The notes beneath the pieces were generated by a model. The model saw only the letters and a list, made by a program, of their open reading frames with translations. It was not told the DNA's origin and made no database searches. This document shows, piece by piece, positions 57,695 through 64,000 of a stretch of 64,000 bases of DNA (positions are counted from its first letter, which is position 1; each line of letters begins with the position of its first letter). The DNA comes from Streptomyces sp. NBC_00459. Lineage in GTDB: Bacteria; Actinomycetota; Actinomycetes; Streptomycetales; Streptomycetaceae. The stretch is taken from positions 5,890,001 through 5,954,000 of the forward strand of contig NZ_CP107903.1 of the NCBI RefSeq assembly GCF_036013955.1. Direction: 5' to 3'. A program made the position numbers and the translations under genes.

Positions 57695-58843
57695 TTACCC
57701 GCAGGTGCCCCGGGTGGCCGTGTTGCCGCGGAATGCGGGTACCGGAACGGGTTCGGAGGGCGGGGTGACGGAATCACCCCGAACCGGCATTTCCCTCGTG
57801 ACGGTGATCGGCGCGTCCGTGCGCAATCGCTCGAACAGCCGCCCGGCGTCCGGCTCGACAAGCTGGTCGCGATTTGCGTCGTAGGCGTACGACTCCCGTG
57901 GAACGGTCAGGAACTGCACACGTTCGGCAGGAATGTCGCGCACACCGCGCACCAATTCGTACAAACCGCGCAGGCTGGCCAGGGCGGGGTCCGTGGTGAG
58001 CGAGGACGTGGCGGCGTCGAGCAACGGATAGAGCTTCACCGGGTTAAGCAGGACCTCGTCGCTCTGCACCTTGTTGACGAGCGCGCCGAGGAAACGCTGC
58101 TGCCGGTCCATGCGGGCGGTGTCGCTCCCGTTGCCGAGGGACTTCCGCGCCCGCACATAGCCGAGCGCCTGCTCGCCGTCGAGCGTCACCCGCCCGGCGG
58201 GCAGCCGCAGTCTGGCCTCCCGGTCGTCGACCGGCTTCGCCAGACACACCTCGACCCCGTCGACGGCGTCGACAATGTCCTTGAAACCATGGAAGTCGAC
58301 CACCATGTGATGGTCGATCCGAATGTCCGTCAGCATTTCCACGGTACGGATCGTGCAGGCCGAACCCCCCTGCTGGAAGGCCTGGTTGAACATCGTGAAC
58401 ATGGGTTCGCCCCGACTCCCGTCCGGCCGCAGGCACCTCGGTACGTCCACCATCAGATCGCGCGGCAGGGACATCGCGGTGGCGCTGCGCCGGCCGGCGG
58501 CGAGATGCAGCAGGATGGCCGTGTCCGACCGCTCGGTCCCGGAGTCCCGCCCGTACTTCCGGTTCCCGTCCCCGGCCCGCGAGTCGGACCCGATCAGCAG
58601 GATGTTCCGCGCCCCGCGCACGAGCGAGGTGGGCCGTTCCTTCTCGTACCGGGCGAGTTCGGCGGCGGCGTCATGGTCCGGTGTGATGTTCCCGTCGAGC
58701 TTGGCGTAGACCCCGAGCCCGATCCCGACGGTACCGACCGAGACGACACCGACCCCGAGAACGGCCCGCCGCAGCCAACGCCGCCGCCCGCCGACAGCGG
58801 TGACCCCGGCGCCGGGCCCGAGGGTGCCTGAGGTCTCGGTCAC
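57695..58843 (-). CDS. LCP family protein 5, without LytR_C domain
   Basis: 382 residues. Membrane helix (AVLGVGVVSVGTVGIGLGVY) then LCP domain: ILLIGSDSRAGDGNRKYGRD, DTAILLHLAAGRRSATAMSLP, RDLMVDVPRC, IDHHMVVDFHGFKDIVDA and EQALGYVRARKSLGNGS. The end (PVPAFRGNTATRGTCG) carries a lone Cys. GTG at 58843 with GAGGGGG as SD; the frame runs further upstream. The stop is TAA. About 220 bp separate it from LCP4 and from the repeat element that follows on the other side. Confidence 0.9.
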   Translation of the reverse strand: MTETSGTLGPGAGVTAVGGRRRWLRRAVLGVGVVSVGTVGIGLGVYAKLDGNITPDHDAAAELARYEKERPTSLVRGARNILLIGSDSRAGDGNRKYGRDSGTERSDTAILLHLAAGRRSATAMSLPRDLMVDVPRCLRPDGSRGEPMFTMFNQAFQQGGSACTIRTVEMLTDIRIDHHMVVDFHGFKDIVDAVDGVEVCLAKPVDDREARLRLPAGRVTLDGEQALGYVRARKSLGNGSDTARMDRQQRFLGALVNKVQSDEVLLNPVKLYPLLDAATSSLTTDPALASLRGLYELVRGVRDIPAERVQFLTVPRESYAYDANRDQLVEPDAGRLFERLRTDAPITVTREMPVRGDSVTPPSEPVPVPAFRGNTATRGTCG

Positions 58844-58919
58844 GGCTGGGCGCCCCCTCGTGGTCGTACGAGCACGTGCTCCTACGACCATGACGCGAAG
58901 GCGGCCCCGAAGGACCCCG

Positions 58920-59040
58920 CTGATGGGCCGAACGACTGAATGCCGGGCCGGGGGACGAACCCGGGGGCGCGGGGCTGCGACATGCACGGCTCCGCCGTGT
59001 GAGCGCGACAGGCCCCCACCGGGACACACCCGGAAGCCCG
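58920..59040. repeat. Streptomyces intergenic repeat between LCP5 and the TIGR03089 gene
   Basis: The 58844-59059 gap contains GGGGGCGCGGGGCTGCGACAT followed by CACGGCTCCGCCGTGTG and CGACAGGCCCCCACCGG, sequence I recall as a common Streptomyces intergenic element with an internal hairpin ACGGC-TCC-GCCGT. No gene is seen. Confidence 0.5.
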
Positions 59041-59059
59041 GAGGCAACGCCCCCGTCCG

Positions 59060-59818
59060 CTATCCGCGGCGCGTAGCCGTCACCCGCTCGTCCTCGACCC
59101 GCTTCGCCACCGCGTCCTCACTCGCCCGCTCCAGATGCCTGCACAGCACCACAGACCCCCCGGTGGCAAGCGGCGAGTACAACCCCGCGCTGACCCCGTC
59201 CCACGTGTCGTACCCCAGCCCCGACAACAACCGGGACCCGGGCCCCGTGAGCCCGAACCCCACCGCATCCGCCGCGGCCCGCTCCACGACCTCCGCCCCC
59301 GTGAACTCCGCCCCGGCCACGATCAACGCCGCCGCCTCCGGATCCACTGGCGCGTACGGCGCGAACCGGTCCCCCTGTCCCGGTACCTCCACCGCGTAGT
59401 CGGCGAAGCCGGCCGGTGCCTGCGGGAACCGCCCGCCCAACGGCCGCAGCGCGAGAGCGATCCGCTCACCGGAACACGCGCGCGCCGCGTCCAGCGTGTC
59501 CGGCCCGCTGACGACGATGTCGGCAGCGCCGGGCTCGCCCGCCATGTCCGCGACGACACCCACCGACGAACACGCCAGCAGCCACACCGCCGTCTGCCAG
59601 TGCGCGGGCAGCAGCAGCGCGACCCGGTCACCGGGTTCGGCGGACAGCTCGCCCTGGAGGAGATTGGCGGTCTTGGCCACCCAATTGGCGAAGGTGGCCA
59701 CGGACAATTCGACACGTTCACCCGTGGCGTCGTCGTAGAAGGTCACCAGGGGGCGGGCGGGGTCCGCGGCGAGCGCGGAACGCAGCAGGTCGGCAGGGGT
59801 GCGGTCGGTGGCGTTCAC
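59060..59818 (-). CDS. TIGR03089-family protein (truncated AMP-binding-like)
   Basis: 252 residues resembling the N-terminal half of acyl-activating enzymes: FYDDATGERVELSVATFANW, TANLLQGELSAEPGDRVALLLP, and LLACSSVGVVADMAGEPG. The adenylation P-loop and C-terminal domain are absent. TIGR03089 members are actinobacterial proteins of unknown role, often next to LCP and amidase genes as here. GTG at 59818 (VNATDRTPADLLRSALA). It diverges from the peptidoglycan amidase gene. Confidence 0.8.
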   Translation of the reverse strand: MNATDRTPADLLRSALAADPARPLVTFYDDATGERVELSVATFANWVAKTANLLQGELSAEPGDRVALLLPAHWQTAVWLLACSSVGVVADMAGEPGAADIVVSGPDTLDAARACSGERIALALRPLGGRFPQAPAGFADYAVEVPGQGDRFAPYAPVDPEAAALIVAGAEFTGAEVVERAAADAVGFGLTGPGSRLLSGLGYDTWDGVSAGLYSPLATGGSVVLCRHLERASEDAVAKRVEDERVTATRRG

Positions 59819-59956
59819 CCGCGCAAGAGTACGCAGGAGCGCGCGTGGCCGTGGGCGCGGCCCGGCTGTCGGAGCCACCGGTTCGGGTGAACGGGCCAGA
59901 CGACCCGTCAGTTCATCGTTGGACAGATATGTATGACTATGTCCAGGATCAGGGGC

Positions 59957-61372
59957 ATGCGTGGATATCTTTCTTCTTCCATCGGCGTCGTATGTGCAAC
60001 AGCCCTGGCGCTTCCGTTGACCCTGCTCACCACCCCGGCCCCGGCCTCGGCGAGACCCGCCGAGGCAAGACCGGCACAGATGGTCCCGGCGGCCCCCGCC
60101 GCTTCCGCCGTCCCCGGCAGCACCCAGTCGCTCCCGCTCGCCCCCAGCCCCGGCGACCGCACCATCGGCCCGGCCGCCGAACAGGGCCTGTACCGGCCGG
60201 ACGTACGGCACTTCTCGCTGGTCGGTGTCGTCTGGGACAACCCGGACACCGAGTTGTTCGGCCAGGTGCAGGTCCGTACCCGGGAGGCCGCGAGCGGTCA
60301 CTGGTCGGGCTGGCAGGACCTGGAGACGCACAACCACGAGCACGCGGCCGACCCCGACACCGCCGAACGCGTCTCGGGCCGGGTCCGCGGCTCCACGGCA
60401 CCGCTGTGGGTGGGCAGATCGAACGGCGTGGAGGTACGCGTACGGGCGGACGGCGAGGGAGACACGGGCGCCCGCTCCCCGCTCCCCGCAGGCCTGCGCC
60501 TCGAACTGGTGGACCCGGGTACGGCACCGGCAGCACCCGCGACATCCGCGCGACAGAGCGCTCGCGTCATGGGGGCGGCGGAGCCCGAGTACGCCACCGA
60601 GGCCGCGGAGTCGGACGCGGCCAACGCGGACCTCGCGCCCCTCGGCGCCACCGAGATCCCGGCACTGAACCGACAGCAGACGGAGGAAGAGGCGCTGACG
60701 CTGCAGCGGCGCCAGGAGACGGAGACGGGAGCGGGAACGGTATCGGAGGAGCGGCAGGTGAAGCCGTACATCGGCCCGCGCCCGCGGATCGTCACCCGGC
60801 GCGGCTGGGGTGCGGACGAGACGCTGCGCGAACGCGGCTTCGTCTACACGAAGAAGGTGAAGGCGGCCTTCGTGCATCACACGGCCTCGGGCAACAAGTA
60901 CTGGTGCTCGGACGCCCCGTCCCTCATCCGTGGTATCTACCGCTACCACGTGGAGAGCAGCGGCTGGCGGGACATCGGCTACAACTTCCTCGTCGACCGG
61001 TGCGGAAACATCTACGAGGGGCGCGCCGGCGGCCTGGCGAAACCCGTGATGGGCGCACACACGCTCGGATTCAACACGGACAGCATGGGGATCGCCGTCC
61101 TCGGAACTTTCGTCGACTCCAAGCCGTCCAAAGCGTCAGTGGGTGCGATCGCCCGGCTGACCGCCTGGAAGCTGGGCCTGTACGGGGTCAATCCGAACGG
61201 GAAGACATACCTGAAGTCGGGTGGTGGCAATCTCTACCCAAAGGGAAAGAACGTACGACTGAACGCGATCTCCGGCCACCGGGACGGCTTCGCCACCGAG
61301 TGCCCGGGCCGGCTGCTCTACGGGAAGCTCGGCTCGGCGCGCAAAACGGCGGCCAAATACCAGGGGCGATGA
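59957..61372 (+). CDS. Secreted PGRP-type N-acetylmuramoyl-L-alanine amidase
   Basis: 471 residues. Signal peptide (GVVCATALALPLTLLTTPAPASA) then an N-terminal beta-rich region (about 60-200: VRHFSLVGVVWDN, HWSGWQDLETHNHEH) and a linker with Glu/Gln coil. The C-terminal PGRP/amidase domain (about 270-420) has RRGWGADE, AFVHHTASGN, GWRDIGYNFLVDRCGNIYEGR, GAHTLGFNTDSMGIAVLG and ISGHRDGFATECPG; Zn ligands are His in VHH and HRD with Cys in TECPG. It cleaves peptidoglycan between MurNAc and L-Ala. ATG at 59957 has SD AGGA; 59933 is an alternative. Confidence 0.9.
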   Translation: MRGYLSSSIGVVCATALALPLTLLTTPAPASARPAEARPAQMVPAAPAASAVPGSTQSLPLAPSPGDRTIGPAAEQGLYRPDVRHFSLVGVVWDNPDTELFGQVQVRTREAASGHWSGWQDLETHNHEHAADPDTAERVSGRVRGSTAPLWVGRSNGVEVRVRADGEGDTGARSPLPAGLRLELVDPGTAPAAPATSARQSARVMGAAEPEYATEAAESDAANADLAPLGATEIPALNRQQTEEEALTLQRRQETETGAGTVSEERQVKPYIGPRPRIVTRRGWGADETLRERGFVYTKKVKAAFVHHTASGNKYWCSDAPSLIRGIYRYHVESSGWRDIGYNFLVDRCGNIYEGRAGGLAKPVMGAHTLGFNTDSMGIAVLGTFVDSKPSKASVGAIARLTAWKLGLYGVNPNGKTYLKSGGGNLYPKGKNVRLNAISGHRDGFATECPGRLLYGKLGSARKTAAKYQGR

Positions 61373-61430
61373 GGATTCGGCCGACCGGACAGCGTCTTCG
61401 GTCGGTCCTGGCAGGAAGCAGAGACGACAG

Positions 61431-62513
61431 GTGACAGAAGCGATCCTCCTGGTCGGCGGCAAGGGCACCCGGCTGCGTCCGCTCACCGTGCACACCCCGA
61501 AGCCGATGGTCCCGGCGGCCGGGGTTCCCTTCCTCACCCACCAGTTGGCGAGAGCGAGAGCGGCGGGGGTGGAGCACGTCGTCCTGGCGACCTCCTACCT
61601 GGCCGAGGTGTTCGAACCGTACTTCGGCGACGGCTCGTCGCTCGGCCTCCATCTGGAGTACGTCACCGAGGACGAACCCCTCGGCACGGGCGGCGCGATC
61701 CGCAACGTGGCCCCGCGTCTGCACTCCGGCCCGGACGACCCGGTCCTCGTCTTCAACGGCGACATCCTCACGGGCCTGGACATCAGGGCCCTCGTCCGCA
61801 CCCACGAGTCGACGCGGGCGGACGTCTCCCTCCACCTGACCCGAGTGACGGACCCGAGGTCCTACGGCCTGGTCCCCACGGACGAGACGGGCCGGGTGAC
61901 AGCGTTCCTGGAGAAACCGCAAACCCCCGAGGAGATCGTCACCGACCAGATCAACGCGGGGGCGTACGTCTTCCGCCGCTCGGTCATCGACGCGATCCCG
62001 GCAGGCCGCCCGGTGTCGGTGGAAAGAGAAACGTTCCCGGAACTACTCGCTGTGGGGGCGCATCTCCAGGGCCTGGTGGACTCGACGTACTGGCTGGACC
62101 TGGGCACCCCCGCGGCCTTCGTCCGCGGCTCGGCCGACCTGGTCCTGGGCCGAGCCCCGTCCCCGGCCGTCCCCGGCCGCTGCGGCGACCGCCTGGTCCT
62201 CCCCTCGGCCCGGGTCGCCGCCGACGCCAAACTGACCGGCGGCACGGTGGTGGGCGAGGGCGCGTTCGTGGCGGAGGGCGCCCGGGTCTCGGGCAGCACG
62301 ATCCTGGCGGGCGCGGTGGTCGAACCGGGCGCGGTCATCACCGACTCCCTGATCGGCGCGAGGGCCCGCGTGGGTGAACGCTCGGTCCTCACGGGCACGG
62401 TCATCGGCGACGGCGCGGTCATCGGCGCCGACAACGAACTGAGCGAGGGCGTACGGGTGTGGTGCGACGCAAGAATCCCGGCGGGCGCACTCCGCTTCTC
62501 GTCGGACCGGTAG
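61431..62513 (+). CDS. Sugar-nucleotidyltransferase (mannose-1-phosphate guanylyltransferase-like)
   Basis: 360 residues. GT-A nucleotidyltransferase domain with LVGGKGTRLRPLT at the start, EPLGTGGAIRNVA, VFNGDILTGLDI and EKPQTPEE; a C-terminal left-handed beta-helix with hexapeptide turns (GGTVVGEGAFVAEGARVSG, STILAGAVVEPGAVITDS). Forms GDP-mannose or a related NDP-sugar from sugar phosphate, probably for the surrounding envelope genes. GTG at 61431. Whether the base is GDP or dTDP cannot be told from sequence alone. Confidence 0.85.
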   Translation: MTEAILLVGGKGTRLRPLTVHTPKPMVPAAGVPFLTHQLARARAAGVEHVVLATSYLAEVFEPYFGDGSSLGLHLEYVTEDEPLGTGGAIRNVAPRLHSGPDDPVLVFNGDILTGLDIRALVRTHESTRADVSLHLTRVTDPRSYGLVPTDETGRVTAFLEKPQTPEEIVTDQINAGAYVFRRSVIDAIPAGRPVSVERETFPELLAVGAHLQGLVDSTYWLDLGTPAAFVRGSADLVLGRAPSPAVPGRCGDRLVLPSARVAADAKLTGGTVVGEGAFVAEGARVSGSTILAGAVVEPGAVITDSLIGARARVGERSVLTGTVIGDGAVIGADNELSEGVRVWCDARIPAGALRFSSDR

Positions 62514-62544
62514 GCCGTACCTCACACTCACCGGCCGGCACCCT

Positions 62545-62640
62545 TCAGCCGGTCCGGCGTTTGAGGACGAGCGCGTTCAGCGCGTAAGGGGGGTCTGGGG
62601 GCGCAGCCCCCAGGGATGGGACGGCTAGGGGCGGCGGGGG
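62545..62640. repeat. Streptomyces intergenic repeat with hairpin after the nucleotidyltransferase
   Basis: GGTCCGGCGTTTGAGGACGA (about 62551) and the hairpin CTGGGGGC (62595-62602) with GCCCCCAG (62606-62613) belong to a repeat I recall as very frequent in Streptomyces genomes. It probably also ends transcription of the gene before it. Confidence 0.6.
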
Positions 62641-62660
62641 CGAAGAAACCGCGCCCCGCC

Positions 62661-63677
62661 TCAGAGCCGCCCGATATCCCCCTTACGCATACGTGGCGCC
62701 CGCCTCCCCGGCGTACGCCCACTCAGCAGGATCAACCGAGCCGCCCGATGCCGCTGCCCCGCATACGGCTCCAGCAACGACAACATCACCTCGTCATCCG
62801 CGTCCCGATCCCCCGCCAGCGCGAACCCGACGATCCCCGGCAGATGCAGATCCCCCACAGTCACGGCATCCGCCGCCCCATGACTCCGCTGCACGACCTC
62901 GGCCGAGGTCCACGGCCCCACCCCGGGAACCAACTCCAACCGAGCCCGCGCCCGCTCCGGATCCAGCGTCACAGCCTCCTCGATCCGCCCCGCGACCCGG
63001 ACAGCCCGCAGAACCGTCGAAGCCCGCTTGTCGTCGACCCCGGCCCGATGCCACTCCCAGGACGGAATCAGAGCCCAGTCCCGAGCCGCGGGCACAACGA
63101 ACAACCCCTGCGGCATGCCTTCGGGCCCGGGCGCAGGCTCCCCGAACTTCCGTACGAGCAGCCGCCAAGCCCGGTAGGCCTCATCGGTCGTGACCTTCTG
63201 CTCCAGCACGGACGGAATCAGCGACTCCATGACCAGCCCGGTCCGCGTCAGCCGCAGGCCCGGCCGCCGATGCCGCGCGAGCGCGACAATCCGGTGCCGA
63301 GGTGCGAACACCTCGGGATCGTCGGCCGCCCCCAGCAACTCGGGCAACTGCTCCAGCAACCACTCGGCCCCGTGCCCCCACGCCTCCCCCCGGACCACCC
63401 CGTCCCGCAGCGCGACCCGCAGAGTGCCGGCCCCGGCAGGCGTACGGCTGGCCCGCCACACGGACCCGTCCGGCGCCGCCCGGAACGTGGGGTCGCCCGG
63501 CCCCCGCCGCAACGGCCCCAGAACCAGCCCGAGGTCGAGCGGCACACCGGGCACCCAGGTCCGCGACCGCCCCGGCGCACCGGCCTGCCGCGGCACCCCA
63601 CCGGGCACGACGACATGCCCACCCCGCACGGTCGTACGAGTGGGCCGGGAAGGCTGAGGAGAGAACCGTCCTGCCAC
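62661..63677 (-). CDS. DNA-3-methyladenine glycosylase-like (HhH-GPD)
   Basis: 338 residues. The C-terminal half is an HhH-GPD glycosylase: LIPSVLEQKVTTDEAYRAWR, LELVPGVGPWTSAEVVQRS (helix-hairpin-helix) and VTVGDLHLPGIVGFALAG, with the catalytic Asp in GDLHLP (about 260). It removes alkylated bases from DNA in base-excision repair. GTG at 63677 is chosen because AGGA lies 9 nt upstream; the frame runs to 63701. The N-terminal half resembles AlkA-type domain A. Confidence 0.85.
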   Translation of the reverse strand: MAGRFSPQPSRPTRTTVRGGHVVVPGGVPRQAGAPGRSRTWVPGVPLDLGLVLGPLRRGPGDPTFRAAPDGSVWRASRTPAGAGTLRVALRDGVVRGEAWGHGAEWLLEQLPELLGAADDPEVFAPRHRIVALARHRRPGLRLTRTGLVMESLIPSVLEQKVTTDEAYRAWRLLVRKFGEPAPGPEGMPQGLFVVPAARDWALIPSWEWHRAGVDDKRASTVLRAVRVAGRIEEAVTLDPERARARLELVPGVGPWTSAEVVQRSHGAADAVTVGDLHLPGIVGFALAGDRDADDEVMLSLLEPYAGQRHRAARLILLSGRTPGRRAPRMRKGDIGRL

Positions 63678-63793
63678 GAAAACCGTTCCTAGCACACACA
63701 AAATGGAGCCCGGAAAAACGAACCGCCGCTACGACGAACCGCCCCTACGACGAGCCGCCGCCAAGAAAACAGCAGCCCCCGCCACCCACAACC

Positions 63794-64000
63794 TCACCGC
63801 ACCTCGATGAACGCCCCCGCATCCCGGTCCACCCGAGCCCGCGGAGCCTCCGCCGGATGTCCGACCGCGACCGCGCCCATCGGATCCCACCCCGCCGGCA
63901 GCCCCAGCACCTCCCGCACGACATCCCGGCAGAACATCGTCGACGACACCCACGCAGACCCGAGCCGCTCACCGGCGAGCGCGACAAGGAAGTTCTGCAC
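63794..64000 (-). CDS. fbiB: F420 biosynthesis protein FbiB, C-terminus only
   Basis: The last 68 residues of a nitroreductase-fold domain: [33 protein letters not shown] and [19 protein letters not shown], ending GAFIEVR. This matches the C-terminal end of FbiB, the F420-0:glutamate ligase with an FMN-binding tail. The frame is open to the window edge, so the ligase domain lies outside. Gap 63678-63793 shows nothing further. Confidence 0.7.
   Translation of the reverse strand: MQNFLVALAGERLGSAWVSSTMFCRDVVREVLGLPAGWDPMGAVAVGHPAEAPRARVDRDAGAFIEVR

Noticed and set aside
1-64000. CRISPR arrays, IS elements, prophage or rRNA
   Set aside because: No regularly spaced repeats, transposase motifs, phage structural genes or rRNA-like sequence were seen in the window.

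Overview
The window is chromosomal DNA of a high-GC actinomycete, almost certainly a Streptomyces. The base composition is strongly GC-rich, and GTG/ATG start overlaps (GTGA, ATGA) are frequent. It carries a tRNA-Leu(UAA) gene of the bldA type, a SigI/ArsI/PrsI-like partner-switching set, a WhiJ-like XRE plus DUF397 module, several LytR-CpsA-Psr (LCP) proteins and the 3' end of an FbiB-like F420 gene. From memory the gene order resembles the bldA-hut-purEK-LCP core region of S. coelicolor; I could not run a comparison. I saw no insertion sequence, integrase, CRISPR array or rRNA.

Layout. 1-1636: two-gene ABC exporter (permease cut by the window edge). 2078-2161: bldA. 2331-6267: PobA, a BaxI-like membrane protein and small conserved proteins. 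6575-10640: thiolase, SGNH hydrolase and cystathionine beta-synthase. 11080-14929: a small membrane protein, an aromatic amino acid lyase homologue with an altered cofactor triad, a MurR/RpiR regulator and a membrane protein. 14961-17221: a four-gene operon of three roadblock-family proteins and a DUF4388-like protein. 17463-24807: a fold-III PLP decarboxylase divergent from the operon hutU - M20 amidohydrolase - hutF - hutI, which breaks histidine down from urocanate. 24795-27442: a secreted metalloprotease-like protein and a sigma-like/anti-sigma-like/ricin fusion. 27632-29938: SigI with its anti-anti-sigma and anti-sigma proteins. 30121-34203: a four-gene cell-surface operon with two sortase substrates. 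34290-36056: three tiny overlapping genes divergent from an XRE regulator and its DUF397 partner. 36112-40661: POT transporter, two-component system and GtrA protein. 40816-45062: purK-purE, a dipeptidase and a metal-less dipeptidase paralogue. 45085-48988: VOC protein, CGNR zinc-finger protein, UDP-glucose dehydrogenase and acyl-CoA dehydrogenase. 49070-62513: a cell-envelope block with five LCP proteins, a GT2 glycosyltransferase, a TIGR03089 protein, a peptidoglycan amidase and a sugar nucleotidyltransferase, with a thioesterase among them. 62661-64000: DNA glycosylase and the FbiB C-terminus.

How it fits together. Much of the window is housekeeping: purine synthesis, histidine and fatty-acid catabolism. 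The rest is envelope construction and signalling. The items most worth a second look are the roadblock operon without a GTPase, the aromatic-lyase homologue lacking Ala-Ser-Gly, the sortase surface operon, the paired CxxC mini-proteins, a U-tract terminator hairpin in the leader of the POT transporter, the inactive dipeptidase paralogue with a 12-bp iterated promoter repeat, and several clear inverted-repeat operators.
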